From Roseivivax marinus (GTDB lineage: Bacteria; Pseudomonadota; Alphaproteobacteria; Rhodobacterales; Rhodobacteraceae): 64,000 bases of DNA. The notes under the pieces are model-generated. The model did no database searches. It saw nothing but the letters and a program-made list of their open reading frames with translations, and had not been told where the DNA came from. The stretch covers positions 119,101 to 183,100 of the forward strand of contig NZ_FOAI01000009.1 in the NCBI RefSeq assembly GCF_900109705.1. Direction: 5' to 3'. This document shows positions 54,737 to 64,000 of the stretch, one piece after another; position 1 is the stretch's first letter; the number at the start of each line of letters is the position of its first letter. Made by a program: the position numbers and the translations under genes.

Positions 54737-56992
54737 ATGGAGAGCATTATCCTCTTCGCGCCGCTGATCGGCGCCCTGATCGCGGGCTTCGGCTGGAAGG
54801 CCACGGGCATCCGCGGTGCCCAGTGGATCACCACGGGCCTGCTGTTCGTGGCATGCTTCTTCTCGTGGATCGTGTTCTTCAGCCACGGCCCCGACGCCCA
54901 GCACATCCAGGTGCTGCGTTGGATCGAAAGCGGATCGCTGTCGACCGACTGGTCGATCCGGCTCGACCGGCTGACCTCGATCATGCTCATTGTCGTGACC
55001 ACGGTCTCGGCGCTCGTGCACCTCTACAGCTTCGGCTACATGGCGCACGACGAGAACTTCCGCGAGGGAGAGGAAAGCTACAAGCCGCGCTTCTTCGCCT
55101 ACCTGTCGTTCTTCACCTTCGCGATGCTGATGCTGGTGACCTCCGACAACCTCGTGCAGCTGTTCTTCGGCTGGGAGGGCGTGGGCGTCGCCTCGTACCT
55201 GCTGATCGGTTTCTACTATCGCAAGCCGTCGGCCAACGCCGCGGCGATGAAGGCGTTCATCGTCAACCGTGTCGGCGACTTCGGCCTCGCGCTCGGCATC
55301 TTCGGCCTGTTCTATCTCGTCGACTCGGTGCGCTTCGACGACATCTTCGCCGCGGCTCCCGAGATAGCGAACACCCAGATCTCTTTCCTGTTCTTCGAGG
55401 TGAACGCCGCCAACCTGATCGCCGTGCTGCTGTTCATCGGCGCGATGGGCAAGTCGGCGCAGCTGATCCTGCACACCTGGCTGCCCGACGCGATGGAAGG
55501 CCCGACCCCGGTGTCGGCGCTGATCCACGCGGCGACGATGGTGACGGCTGGCGTGTTCCTCGTCTGCCGCATGTCGCCGCTGATGGAGTTCGCCCCGGAG
55601 GCGCTGACCTTCGTCACCTTCCTCGGCGCGACCACGGCGTTCTTCGCCGCGACCGTCGGCCTCGTGCAGAACGACATCAAGCGCGTGATCGCCTACTCGA
55701 CCTGCTCGCAGCTCGGTTACATGTTCGTGGCCGCGGGCGTCGGCGTCTACTCGGTCGCGATGTTCCACCTGTTCACGCACGCCTTCTTCAAGGCGATGCT
55801 GTTCCTCGGCGCCGGCTCGGTCATCCACGGGATGCACCACGAGCAGGACATGCGGAACTACGGCGGCCTGCGCCACAAGATGCCCTACACGTTCTGGGCC
55901 ATGATGATCGGCACGCTCGCGATCACCGGCGTCGGCATCCCGCTCACCCACATCGGCTTTGCCGGATTCCTGTCGAAGGACGCCGTGATCGAGAGCGCCT
56001 GGGCCGGGACGGCGGGTGGCTACGCCTTCTGGATGCTGGTCATCGCCGCGCTCTTCACGTCGTTCTACTCGTGGCGCCTGATGTTCATGACGTTCTTCGG
56101 CACGCCGCGCGGGGACAAGCACACCCACGAGCACGCCCACGAGTCGCCGATGGTCATGGTGATCCCGCTGGGTGTCCTGTCTCTCGGTGCGATTTTCGCG
56201 GGGATGATCTGGTACGGATCGTTCTTCGGAGATCACTCGCAGGTGAACCGGTTCTTCGGCATCCCCGAGCATCACGCCGAAGCGTCCGAGGACGGCCACG
56301 GAGAGGCGGCCGAAGGCGAGAGCCACGGCGAGGAGACCGCAACCGCCGACGAAAGCGAAGGCGAAGAGCCCGCTGCCGCGGACACCGCATCCGACGAGGC
56401 CGGCGAGGAGACCGCCACGGCAGACACCGCCTCCCAAGGTTCGACGGGCGACGAGGCCGCCGTTGCCGACGAGAGCCACGGTGAAGGATCCGAGGGCGAA
56501 GGCGAGGGTGAGGCCCATGCCGAACTCGACCCGGCACCCGGTGCCGGCGCCATCTACATGGGGCCCGACAACCACGTCATGGACGACGCGCACCACTCGC
56601 CGGTCTGGGTGAAGGTGTCGCCCTTCATCGCAATGCTGATCGGTTTCGTGGTCGCCTACTGGTTCTACATCGTGAACCCGGCCATGCCGCGGCGCCTCGC
56701 CGAGAGCCAGCGCCCGCTGTACCTGTTCCTGCTGAACAAGTGGTATTTCGACGAGCTCTACGACTTCCTGTTCGTGCGACCCGCGAAGGGGGTGGGCCGA
56801 CTCTTCTGGCGGAGGGGTGACGGCAACATCATCGACGGCTCGATCAACGGCATCGCCATGGGCATCGTGCCCTTCTTCACGCGGCTCGCCGGCCGGGCGC
56901 AGTCCGGTTACATCTTCACCTACGCCTTCGCGATGGTCATCGGCATCGCGGTCCTCATCACCTGGATGACGCTCTTCGGAGGGGCAGAGTAA
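54737..56992 (+). CDS. nuoL: NADH-quinone oxidoreductase subunit L with acidic/His-rich insertion
   Basis: 751 residues, longer than the usual ~610-700. The antiporter-like core has [37 protein letters not shown] and [10 protein letters not shown]. Between helices near the C-terminus, roughly residues 511-615 form a hydrophilic segment rich in Glu, Asp, Ala, Gly, Ser and His, then the lateral helix region resumes with [13 protein letters not shown]. NuoL is the distal proton pump of the membrane arm. Its stop overlaps the nuoM ATG. Confidence 0.96.
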   Translation: MESIILFAPLIGALIAGFGWKATGIRGAQWITTGLLFVACFFSWIVFFSHGPDAQHIQVLRWIESGSLSTDWSIRLDRLTSIMLIVVTTVSALVHLYSFGYMAHDENFREGEESYKPRFFAYLSFFTFAMLMLVTSDNLVQLFFGWEGVGVASYLLIGFYYRKPSANAAAMKAFIVNRVGDFGLALGIFGLFYLVDSVRFDDIFAAAPEIANTQISFLFFEVNAANLIAVLLFIGAMGKSAQLILHTWLPDAMEGPTPVSALIHAATMVTAGVFLVCRMSPLMEFAPEALTFVTFLGATTAFFAATVGLVQNDIKRVIAYSTCSQLGYMFVAAGVGVYSVAMFHLFTHAFFKAMLFLGAGSVIHGMHHEQDMRNYGGLRHKMPYTFWAMMIGTLAITGVGIPLTHIGFAGFLSKDAVIESAWAGTAGGYAFWMLVIAALFTSFYSWRLMFMTFFGTPRGDKHTHEHAHESPMVMVIPLGVLSLGAIFAGMIWYGSFFGDHSQVNRFFGIPEHHAEASEDGHGEAAEGESHGEETATADESEGEEPAAADTASDEAGEETATADTASQGSTGDEAAVADESHGEGSEGEGEGEAHAELDPAPGAGAIYMGPDNHVMDDAHHSPVWVKVSPFIAMLIGFVVAYWFYIVNPAMPRRLAESQRPLYLFLLNKWYFDELYDFLFVRPAKGVGRLFWRRGDGNIIDGSINGIAMGIVPFFTRLAGRAQSGYIFTYAFAMVIGIAVLITWMTLFGGAE

Positions 56993-58554
56993 TGGACAAC
57001 CTTCTCTCCATCGTCACCTTCCTGCCGGCGCTCGCCGCGCTGATCCTGGGCGTGTTCCTCAAGGGCGGCGACCCGGCGGCGGACCGCAACGCCCGCTGGC
57101 TGGCGCTGATCGCCACCGGTGCGACCTTCCTCGTGTCGCTGCTGATTCTCGCCCAGTTCGACCCCCGGAACCCAGAGTTCCAGATGGTCGAGGAAGGCGA
57201 CTGGCTTCTCGGCATGACCTACAAGCTGGGCGTCGACGGCATCTCGGTGCTGTTCGTGATGCTCACCACCTTCATCATGCCGCTGGTCATCGCCGCGAGC
57301 TGGGAGGTGAAGACGCGCGTTAAGGAATACATGATCGCGTTCCTGCTGCTCGAGACGCTCATGCTGGGCGTGTTCATGGCGCTCGACCTCGTGCTGTTCT
57401 ACCTGTTCTTCGAGGGCGGCCTGATCCCGATGTTCCTCATCATCGGTATCTGGGGCGGCAAGAACCGCATCTACGCGGCGTTCAAGTTCTTCCTCTACAC
57501 CTTCCTCGGCTCGGTGCTGATGCTGGTCGCGATGGTGGCGATGTACACCGACGCGGGCACCACGGACATTCCGACGCTGCTGAACCACGAGTTCGCCCAC
57601 GGCACCTTCAGCGTGCTCGGCATCACCGTGGTGGGCGGGCTTCAGACCATGCTGTTCCTGGCCTTCTTCGCGTCCTTCGCGGTGAAGATGCCGATGTGGC
57701 CGGTCCACACCTGGCTGCCGGACGCGCACGTGCAGGCGCCGACCGCGGGCTCGGTCGTGCTGGCCTCGATCCTTCTGAAGCTCGGCGGCTACGGCTTCCT
57801 GCGCTTCAACCTGCCGATGTTCCCGGTGGGCTCCGAGGTGATCGGGCCGCTGATCCTGTGGATGTCGGCCATCGCCATCGTCTACACCTCGCTGGTGGCG
57901 CTGGTGCAGGAGGACATGAAGAAGCTCATCGCCTACTCGTCGGTGGCGCATATGGGCTATGTCACCATGGGCATCTTCGCGGCCAACCAGCAGGGCGTCG
58001 ACGGCGCGATCTTCCAGATGATCAGCCACGGCTTCATCTCCGGCGCGCTTTTCCTCTGCGTCGGCGTGATCTACGACCGGATGCACACCCGCGAAATCGA
58101 CGCCTATGGCGGCCTCGTGAACCGGATGCCGGCCTACGCCACGATCTTCATGCTGTTCACCATGGCGAACGTCGGCCTGCCTGGCACCTCGGGCTTCATC
58201 GGGGAATTCCTGACACTGATGGGCGTGTTCCAGGTGAACACGTGGATCGCGGTCGTCGCGACAACCGGCGTGATCCTGTCGGCCTCCTACGGGCTCTGGC
58301 TGTACCGTCGCGTGGTCATGGGCGACCTCGTGAAGGAAAGCCTGCGCGCGATCACCGACATGAGCCGCCGCGAAAAGGCGATCTTCGCGCCGCTGGTGGT
58401 GATGACCATCTGGATGGGGGTCTACCCGGCCCCGATCCTCGACCGCATCGGCCCCTCGGTCGAGGCGCTTCTGGAAACCTATGACGACCGTGTCGCGGCG
58501 GCGGACCTGGACGGTCCGCAGGTGGCCGAGGCGCAGGCCGACGACGCGCATTGA
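56992..58554 (+). CDS. nuoM: NADH-quinone oxidoreductase subunit M
   Basis: 520 residues, about 14 membrane helices, antiporter-like proton pump. Motifs: [18 protein letters not shown] with the key Glu, [31 protein letters not shown] and [14 protein letters not shown] with conserved Lys/His sites. The C-terminal ~30 residues are acidic and variable. ATG overlaps the nuoL stop by one base. Confidence 0.97.
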   Translation: MDNLLSIVTFLPALAALILGVFLKGGDPAADRNARWLALIATGATFLVSLLILAQFDPRNPEFQMVEEGDWLLGMTYKLGVDGISVLFVMLTTFIMPLVIAASWEVKTRVKEYMIAFLLLETLMLGVFMALDLVLFYLFFEGGLIPMFLIIGIWGGKNRIYAAFKFFLYTFLGSVLMLVAMVAMYTDAGTTDIPTLLNHEFAHGTFSVLGITVVGGLQTMLFLAFFASFAVKMPMWPVHTWLPDAHVQAPTAGSVVLASILLKLGGYGFLRFNLPMFPVGSEVIGPLILWMSAIAIVYTSLVALVQEDMKKLIAYSSVAHMGYVTMGIFAANQQGVDGAIFQMISHGFISGALFLCVGVIYDRMHTREIDAYGGLVNRMPAYATIFMLFTMANVGLPGTSGFIGEFLTLMGVFQVNTWIAVVATTGVILSASYGLWLYRRVVMGDLVKESLRAITDMSRREKAIFAPLVVMTIWMGVYPAPILDRIGPSVEALLETYDDRVAAADLDGPQVAEAQADDAH

Positions 58555-58564
58555 GGACGTGACC

Positions 58565-60007
58565 ATGCTTTCCGCCGACCTCACCCTCATCCTGCCCGAG
58601 ATCATCCTGGCGGTGTTCGCCATGATCGCGCTCGTGGGCGCGGTCTATACCGGCAAGGACGACCTCGCGCGTCCTCTGGTCTGGATCACCTCGGCGCTCA
58701 TGCTCGCGCTCGGCATCTGGATCGCCACGCGCGGCCCGGGCACGCGCACCGCCTTCGACGGCATGTTCATCGCAGACACCTTCGCGCGCTTCTCGAAGGT
58801 GACCATCCTCGTCTCCGCCGCCGCCGTGCTGGCCATGAGCCAGGACTACATGGCGCGCCGTGGCCTTCTGCGGTTCGAGTATCCGCTGCTCGTGGCGCTG
58901 GCCGCCGTGGGCATGATGATGATGGTCTCCGCCGGCGACCTGATCGCGCTCTACATGGGGCTCGAGCTTCAGTCGCTCGCGCTTTACGTGGTCGCCTCGC
59001 TGCGCCGCGAAAGCGTGAAGTCCACCGAGGCGGGCCTGAAATACTTCGTCCTCGGTGCGCTGTCCTCGGGCCTGCTGCTTTATGGCGCGTCGCTGACCTA
59101 CGGCTATGCCGGCACCACGCTGTTCTCGGGCATCATCGAGGCGGCGGGTGAAGGCCAGGTGTCGCTGGGCCTCCTGTTCGGACTGGTGTTCCTGTCCTCG
59201 GGCCTCGCCTTCAAGATCTCGGCCGTGCCGTTCCACATGTGGACGCCGGACGTCTACGAGGGCGCGCCGACGCCGATCACGGCCTTCTTCGCCACCGCCC
59301 CCAAGGTCGCGGCGATGGGACTGTTCGCGCGGCTCCTGCACGACGCGTTCGGCGGCGTCGTCGGCGACTGGCAGCAGATCATCGCCTTCCTGTCGCTGCT
59401 GTCGATGTTCCTCGGCTCCTTCGCGGCGATCGGCCAGACCGACATCAAACGCCTGATGGCGTATTCCTCCATCGCGCATATGGGCTACGCGCTCATGGGG
59501 CTCGCGGCGGGCACTGCCCTCGGTGTACAGGCACTGCTGATCTACATGGCGATCTACGTCACCATGAACGTCGGAACCTTCGCCTTCATCCTCTCGATGG
59601 AGCGGGACGGCCAGCCGGTCACGCAGATCTCGTCGCTGGCGATGTATTCGCGGACCGATCCGGGCCGGGCACTGGCGATGCTCGTGCTGCTCTTCAGCCT
59701 CGCGGGCGTGCCGCCGCTGGTGGGCTTCTTCGGGAAGCTCTACGTGCTGCGCGCGGCCTATGACGGCGGCCTTGCGTGGCTGGCTGTGGCTGGCGTGATC
59801 GCGTCGGTGGTGGGCGCCTATTACTACCTGCGCATCGTCTACCTGATGTACTTCGCCGAGGCGCGGGACGACGGCCTCGATGCCAACGGGTCGAGCGTCC
59901 TGTGGGCCTTCCTCGCGCTGCCCGCTCTCATGATGGTCGCCGGCGTCATTAACCTCTTCGGGATCGAGGGCGCGGCGGCCGCGGCGGCGGCGGCGCTGGT
60001 CAACTGA
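58565..60007 (+). CDS. nuoN: NADH-quinone oxidoreductase subunit N
   Basis: 480 residues, about 14 helices, third antiporter-like subunit. Motifs: [55 protein letters not shown] and [18 protein letters not shown]. The start [12 protein letters not shown] lies 10 bp after the nuoM stop. It ends the nuo locus; the last residues are an Ala-rich run. Confidence 0.97.
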   Translation: MLSADLTLILPEIILAVFAMIALVGAVYTGKDDLARPLVWITSALMLALGIWIATRGPGTRTAFDGMFIADTFARFSKVTILVSAAAVLAMSQDYMARRGLLRFEYPLLVALAAVGMMMMVSAGDLIALYMGLELQSLALYVVASLRRESVKSTEAGLKYFVLGALSSGLLLYGASLTYGYAGTTLFSGIIEAAGEGQVSLGLLFGLVFLSSGLAFKISAVPFHMWTPDVYEGAPTPITAFFATAPKVAAMGLFARLLHDAFGGVVGDWQQIIAFLSLLSMFLGSFAAIGQTDIKRLMAYSSIAHMGYALMGLAAGTALGVQALLIYMAIYVTMNVGTFAFILSMERDGQPVTQISSLAMYSRTDPGRALAMLVLLFSLAGVPPLVGFFGKLYVLRAAYDGGLAWLAVAGVIASVVGAYYYLRIVYLMYFAEARDDGLDANGSSVLWAFLALPALMMVAGVINLFGIEGAAAAAAAALVN

Positions 60008-60033
60008 TCCGGCGCGCCGGTCCTGCCGGGGAG

Positions 60034-60089
60034 ACCGCGCGCGTGACGCGCGCGGTGCCTTCGGCGAGAGTATTTTTCACGAGAAGAAG
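60034..60089 (+). terminator. Hairpin plus interspersed motif copy D between nuoN and birA
   Basis: ACCGCGCGCG (60034-60043) pairs with CGCGCGCGGT (60047-60056) around TGA, followed by the motif CCTTCGGCGAGAGTATTTTT and ACGAGAAGAAG. The hairpin and the T run 16-20 bases later might act as a weak terminator. The motif ends only 15-16 bp before the birA ATG, where it may also affect translation. Confidence 0.5.
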
Positions 60090-60104
60090 CCGCGGAGCCG
60101 GGCA

Positions 60105-60839
60105 ATGACCTGGCCCGCGGGCTACGGGCGGATCGTGCTGGACGAGACCGACAGCACGATGGCCGAGGCCGCGCGGCGTGCGGGCACGCTGGCCGGGCCC
60201 GAGTGGGTCATGGCGCGGCGACAGACCGCCGGGCGCGGGCGCCGCGGACGGGCCTGGGCCAACCCCGAGGGCAATTTCGCCGCGACGCTTGTGCTCCAGC
60301 CGCGCGAGGCGCCGGGGGTGGTTGCGCTGCGGTCCTTCGTGGCGGCGCTGGCGCTCTTCGATGCGATGGTCGCCGTAACGGGGCGGGCCGATCCCTTCGC
60401 GCTCAAGTGGCCGAACGACGTGCTTCTGAACGGCGGCAAGGTCGCGGGCATCCTCCTCGAGACCCATGCGGGCGGGGCACTCGCCATCGGGATCGGCGTG
60501 AACCTCGTGGCCGCGCCCGACGCGGCGGAGGTCGAGGCGGGCGCCGTGCGGCCGGTGTCGCTGATGGCCGAGACCGGCGCGGCGGTCGGGCCGGAGGACT
60601 TCCTCGACCAGCTGGCGCAGGCCTACGCCGCGCGCGAGGCCAGCTTCGTCACCTACGGGTTCGCGCCGATCCGCGAGGCCTGGCTGTCCCGGGCCGCCCG
60701 GCTGGGCGAGACCGTGACCGCGCGCACCGGTACGTCCGAGACCGTCGGCCGGTTCGAGACGGTGGACCCGTCGGGCAATCTTGTCCTAATGACCCCGAAA
60801 GGCCGCGTCGGCATCGCCGCGGCCGACGTGTTCTTCTGA
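60105..60839 (+). CDS. birA: Biotin-[acetyl-CoA-carboxylase] ligase, no DNA-binding domain
   Basis: 244 residues, class I biotin protein ligase without the N-terminal helix-turn-helix of E. coli BirA, so an enzyme and not a repressor. Biotinyl-AMP motif: TAGRGRRGRAWANPEGNF. KWPNDVLLNGGKVAGILLE is the conserved catalytic segment, and IGIGVNL follows. It attaches biotin to MccA (this window) and to other carboxylases. It is followed by coaX after 15 bp. Confidence 0.94.
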   Translation: MTWPAGYGRIVLDETDSTMAEAARRAGTLAGPEWVMARRQTAGRGRRGRAWANPEGNFAATLVLQPREAPGVVALRSFVAALALFDAMVAVTGRADPFALKWPNDVLLNGGKVAGILLETHAGGALAIGIGVNLVAAPDAAEVEAGAVRPVSLMAETGAAVGPEDFLDQLAQAYAAREASFVTYGFAPIREAWLSRAARLGETVTARTGTSETVGRFETVDPSGNLVLMTPKGRVGIAAADVFF

Positions 60840-60854
60840 CCGGAGGCGGTGCCG

Positions 60855-61628
60855 ATGCTTCTTGCGATCGATTGCGGCAACACCAACACCGTGTTCTCGA
60901 TCTGGGACGGCGATAGCTTCATCGCCACCTGGCGGACCTCGACCGAACACCAGCGCACCGCGGACCAGTACTACGTCTGGCTGTCCACGCTGATGAACCT
61001 GAAGGGCATCCAGCCGGACATCACCGATGTCATCATCTCGTCCACGGTGCCGCGGGTGGTGTTCAACCTGCGCGTCCTGTCGGATCGCTATTTCGGCACG
61101 CGGCCCTACGTCGTCGGCCGGCCGGACTGCGCGCTGCCTGTGGACGTGCGCGTGGACACCGGCACACAGGTCGGGCCCGACCGTCTTGTCAACACGGTCG
61201 CGGGTTACGATCTCTATGGCGGAGACATCATCGTCGTCGATTTCGGCACTGCCACCACCTTCGACGTGGTCGAGGCGGACGGAGCCTATGTCGGCGGCGT
61301 CATCGCGCCGGGCGTCAACCTGTCGCTGCAGGCCCTTCACGAGGCCGCGGCGGCGCTGCCGCACGTGGACATTTCGCGGCCGCAGGCCGTGGTGGGGACC
61401 AACACGGTCGCCTGTATGCAATCGGGGATCTTCTGGGGCTATGTCGGCCTCGTCAAAGAGATCTGCCAACGGATCAAGGCCGAGCGGGATCGGCCCATGA
61501 AAATCATCTCGACCGGCGGGCTGGCGCCGTTGTTCCAGCAAAGCGACGTCCTGTTCGACGATGTTCAGGACGATCTGACGATGCACGGCCTGACCGTCAT
61601 CTACCGACACAATACGAAGCAAGGATAA
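60855..61628 (+). CDS. coaX: Type III pantothenate kinase
   Basis: 257 residues. CoaX starts CoA synthesis by phosphorylating pantothenate. ASKHA-fold motifs: AIDCGNTNTVFSIWDGD (phosphate 1), GPDRLVNTVAGY, DFGTATTFDVV (phosphate 2), GGVIAPGVNLSLQAL and ISTGGLAPLF. ATG 60855 was preferred over an upstream in-frame GTG at 60849, because the GGAGG lies 8 nt before the ATG. It sits between birA and rnj in an apparent operon. Confidence 0.96.
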   Translation: MLLAIDCGNTNTVFSIWDGDSFIATWRTSTEHQRTADQYYVWLSTLMNLKGIQPDITDVIISSTVPRVVFNLRVLSDRYFGTRPYVVGRPDCALPVDVRVDTGTQVGPDRLVNTVAGYDLYGGDIIVVDFGTATTFDVVEADGAYVGGVIAPGVNLSLQALHEAAAALPHVDISRPQAVVGTNTVACMQSGIFWGYVGLVKEICQRIKAERDRPMKIISTGGLAPLFQQSDVLFDDVQDDLTMHGLTVIYRHNTKQG

Positions 61629-61637
61629 GAACCTGAC

Positions 61638-63305
61638 ATGAGCGGAAACCGCACCATCTACCTGCCCCTCGGGGGGGCGGGCGAAATCGGCATGAACGCC
61701 TACGTTTACGGCTACGGCAAGCCGGGCGAGGAAGAGCTGATCCTCGTCGATCTCGGCGTGACCTTCCCCGACATGGACACGAGCCCGGGCGTCGACCTGA
61801 TCTTCCCCGACATCGCGTGGCTGGCCGAGCGCAAGGACCGGCTGAAGGCCATCTTCATCACCCACGCGCACGAGGACCACGTCGGCGGCGTCGGCCACCT
61901 GTGGGAGCGTCTCGGCGCGCCGGTCTATGCGCGCGCCTTCACGGCCAACATCGCGCGCCGCAAGATGGACGAGCACGGGCTGAAGCCCGAGTACGTCCAG
62001 ACGGCCTCGGCCTGGCCCGAGACAATCGAGGTCGGGCCCTTCACCGTGGGTTTCCTGCCGATCTCGCACTCGATCCCCGAAAGCTCGGCGCTTGTGATCG
62101 ACACGCCCGACGGGCGCTTCGTGCACACCGGCGACTTCAAGATCGACCTCACCCCGGTGGTGGGCGAGGCGTTCGACCGCGCACTGTGGGAGGACGTGGC
62201 CAAGACAGGCGTGAAGGCGCTGATCTGCGACTCCACCAACGTCTTCTCGGCGCATGAGGGCCGGTCCGAGGCCACCGTCGGCCCCGAGATCGAGCGTCTT
62301 CTGTCCGAGGCCAAGGGCATGGTCGTCGCGACCACCTTCGCGTCGAACGTGGCGCGCCTCAAGACGCTGGCCGAGGCCGGCAAGCGGGCCGGGCGGTCGG
62401 TGGTGCTTCTGGGCCGGGCCATGCGGCGCATGGTCGAGGCTGCGGTCGAGACTGGTGTGCTGCGCGACTTCCCAGCCACCATGCCGATCGAAGAGGCCGG
62501 CCAGATCCCGCGCGAGAACCTCATGCTGATCGTGACCGGCAGTCAGGGCGAGCGGCGCGCCGCGTCGGCACAGCTGGCACGCGGCAAGCACCACGGGATC
62601 GAGATCGGCGACGGCGACCTGTTCCTGTTCTCGTCCAAGACCATTCCCGGCAACGAACGCGGCGTGATCCGGATCATCAACATGCTGTCCGAGCGCGGCG
62701 TGGACGTCGTCGACGACAGCGCCGGGCGCTATCACGTCTCCGGTCACGCCAACCGGCCCGACCTCGAGGCCATGCAGGACATCACCGATCCCCAGATGGT
62801 GGTTCCCATGCACGGCGAGCACCGCCACCTGCGCGAGCATACCAAGATGGCGCAGGCGCGCGGTCGGCAGGGCGTGCTGGCGGTCAACGGAACGATGGTG
62901 GACCTTTCGGGCAACGAGCCGAAGGTGGTCGACTTCGTGGAGACTGGGCGCACCTATCTCGACGGCTCGATCAAGGTGGGGGCGCTGGACGGCGTGGTGC
63001 GTGACCGCATCCGCATGGCGCTGAACGGCCATGCCACCGTGACGCTGGTGCTCGACGAAGAGGACGAGCCGTTGGGCGATCCGTGGGTGGACCTGATGGG
63101 CCTGCCCGAAACCGGCCGCTCGCGTCAGCCGCTGACCGAAGTGCTGGAAGAGTCCGCGGCCGCGGCGCTCGGGCGCGCGGGCAAGAAGGTGCTCAAGGAC
63201 GATGACGCGCTGGAAGAGGCGCTGCGCCGCGCCGTGCGGAACGGCGCGCAGGACGAGATCGGCAAGAAACCCGAGGTCACCGTGGTGGTCAGCCGCCTGT
63301 CGTGA
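61638..63305 (+). CDS. rnj: Ribonuclease J
   Basis: 555 residues, metallo-beta-lactamase/beta-CASP nuclease. Zinc motif: THAHEDHVGG (HxHxDH); further ligands near PISHSIPES and TGDFK. The beta-CASP part shows TTFASNVARLKTL and TGSQGERRAASAQ, and the C-terminal HGEHRHL and a dimerisation domain complete it. In alphaproteobacteria RNase J performs 5'-3' exonucleolytic maturation of rRNA and mRNA decay. Its stop overlaps the GTG of the next gene. Confidence 0.96.
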   Translation: MSGNRTIYLPLGGAGEIGMNAYVYGYGKPGEEELILVDLGVTFPDMDTSPGVDLIFPDIAWLAERKDRLKAIFITHAHEDHVGGVGHLWERLGAPVYARAFTANIARRKMDEHGLKPEYVQTASAWPETIEVGPFTVGFLPISHSIPESSALVIDTPDGRFVHTGDFKIDLTPVVGEAFDRALWEDVAKTGVKALICDSTNVFSAHEGRSEATVGPEIERLLSEAKGMVVATTFASNVARLKTLAEAGKRAGRSVVLLGRAMRRMVEAAVETGVLRDFPATMPIEEAGQIPRENLMLIVTGSQGERRAASAQLARGKHHGIEIGDGDLFLFSSKTIPGNERGVIRIINMLSERGVDVVDDSAGRYHVSGHANRPDLEAMQDITDPQMVVPMHGEHRHLREHTKMAQARGRQGVLAVNGTMVDLSGNEPKVVDFVETGRTYLDGSIKVGALDGVVRDRIRMALNGHATVTLVLDEEDEPLGDPWVDLMGLPETGRSRQPLTEVLEESAAAALGRAGKKVLKDDDALEEALRRAVRNGAQDEIGKKPEVTVVVSRLS

Positions 63306-63901
63306 TTGGGGCGGACGCCGCGCCGCTGGCCGATCCGGCCGAGGCTGTGCGGCGGCGCGCCATGCTCGAGGCGCCGCACATCGCGGCGCTGACGCGATAC
63401 GCCCGGTCGCTGGAGCGGCCGGGCGTTTCCGTTCCAGACTTCGACCCCTGCGACGGCGGGGTGGGCGCGCGGCTGCTGTTCGTGATGGAGAAACCCGGTC
63501 CGGTGGTGTTCGGACAGGGCGGGGCAGGGTTCGTCACCCGCGACGATCCCTCGCCGACGCAGCGGGCGGCGCGGCGGTTTCTTTCGGAGGCGGGGATCGA
63601 TCGGCGCGACACGGTGATCTGGAACGTGGTGCCGTGGTGGAACGGCACGACGCGCGTTACGGCCGCGGAACTGCGTGCCGGGGCCGCAGCGTTCGAGGGC
63701 CTGCTCGAGCTGCTGCACGCGCTTCGCGTGGCGGTGCTGGTGGGTCGAAAGGCCGAGAGGGTGCGCCCGGCGCTCGAGGCGCGGGGCATACCGGTGCTCG
63801 CCAGCGCACACCCCTCGCACCAGGTGCGCGCGGCCTTCCCCGACCGCTGGGTGGCGATCCCCCGCGTCTGGGCCGACGCGGCGCGCTACCTCACGGACTG
63901 A
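63302..63901 (+). CDS. Uracil-DNA-glycosylase superfamily protein
   Basis: 199 residues from GTG 63302, overlapping the rnj stop. UDG-fold features: LLFVMEKPGPVVFGQGG, the FVTRDDPSPTQRAARRFLSEAGI helix, VIWNVVPWW (the WN..P motif) and the C-terminal SAHPSHQVRAAF with the catalytic-type His-Pro-Ser. It resembles small UDG-like proteins beside rnj in Rhodobacteraceae. Activity on uracil is likely but not certain. Confidence 0.75.
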   Translation: MIGADAAPLADPAEAVRRRAMLEAPHIAALTRYARSLERPGVSVPDFDPCDGGVGARLLFVMEKPGPVVFGQGGAGFVTRDDPSPTQRAARRFLSEAGIDRRDTVIWNVVPWWNGTTRVTAAELRAGAAAFEGLLELLHALRVAVLVGRKAERVRPALEARGIPVLASAHPSHQVRAAFPDRWVAIPRVWADAARYLTD

Positions 63902-63933
63902 GCCTCTTCTGTATCTCAGGTTCGCTATTCTGT

Positions 63934-63969
63934 CCCCGTCACCAACCTCGGCCAAGGTTGGTGACGGGG
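63934..63969. terminator. Perfect 15-bp hairpin at the end of the birA-coaX-rnj block
   Basis: 63934-63948 pairs perfectly with 63955-63969 (CCCCGTCACCAACCT and its complement) around a 6-base loop, 32 bp past the UDG-like stop. The downstream tail is CGGTGTTTGG, with only three T residues, so it may be a terminator or the stem of a small RNA. Confidence 0.6.
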
Positions 63970-64000
63970 CGGTGTTTGGCGTCTGAGCCTTGTGGCCTGA

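Noticed and set aside
54713..58623. Long minus-strand open frames opposite nuoL and nuoM
   Set aside because: They mirror the coding strand of clear complex I genes; the His/Arg/Glu/Val-rich composition is typical of antisense frames in GC-rich genes.
1..64000. CRISPR arrays, insertion sequences, integrases, tRNA or rRNA genes
   Set aside because: No spaced direct repeats, transposase motifs, attachment-site duplications or tRNA-like T-arm sequences were found on reading; a covariance search could still find a small RNA.

Overview
The window is high-GC, densely coded DNA of an alphaproteobacterium, most likely a Rhodobacteraceae / Roseobacter-group member. The evidence is a dispersed nuo operon with the small extra genes known from Rhodobacter capsulatus and relatives (long NuoE with a C-terminal helix-hairpin-helix extension, DUF5337- and DUF5333-type proteins), a GapR (DUF2312) gene, separate NuoC and NuoD, and a leucine-degradation cluster of the usual marine-alphaproteobacterial type. 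No tRNA, rRNA, CRISPR array, transposase or phage gene was recognised; the window looks like chromosomal backbone.

Layout. 1-5.7 kb: end of a symporter-fused sensor histidine kinase, an orphan FliM-like protein, a TIGR01244-type sulfur transferase/phosphatase and a divergent FadJ-like two-domain protein. 5.7-14 kb: GapR, a Tat-exported transglutaminase-like protein, a tungstate ABC transporter (tupB-tupC-tupA), a cysteine-cluster protein with an uncharacterised partner, and an iron-type ABC permease. 13.7-25 kb: ftsB, pgk, two tandem cyclophilins, an acyltransferase, tyrS and anmK (divergent), moaA, a lipoprotein, and glmU-glmS. 25-27.6 kb: gph translationally coupled to a DegT-type aminotransferase, then a general-stress FMN-barrel protein.

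27.7-38.1 kb: leucine / isovalerate catabolism. ivd, an acyl-CoA ligase, mccB, mccA, hmgL and a methylglutaconyl-CoA hydratase would take isovaleryl-CoA to acetyl-CoA and acetoacetate. Interleaved are an LprI-like exported protein, a membrane-anchored protein, a staphylococcal-nuclease homologue placed between the two carboxylase subunits, and a glutathione transferase.

38.1-60 kb: an 835-bp gene-free stretch, then all 14 nuo genes in order A-N, with twelve to thirteen extra open frames between them. A perfect 15-bp intrinsic terminator after nuoF splits the locus. The extra genes include three lipoproteins and one other exported protein, each with exactly one pair of non-lipid cysteines in the mature part, a second copy of the NuoE helix-hairpin-helix module, a methyltransferase, a carboxymuconolactone-decarboxylase-type protein and membrane microproteins of 48 and 24 residues. 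This accessory layer around respiratory complex I is the best candidate for an under-described system here. 60-64 kb: birA, coaX, rnj (RNase J) and a uracil-DNA-glycosylase-like gene follow in the same direction.

A short interspersed motif (GAGAAGAAG next to an A/T-rich core) recurs in intergenic or gene-end positions at least six times. All family names come from reading the translated sequence; no database search was possible.
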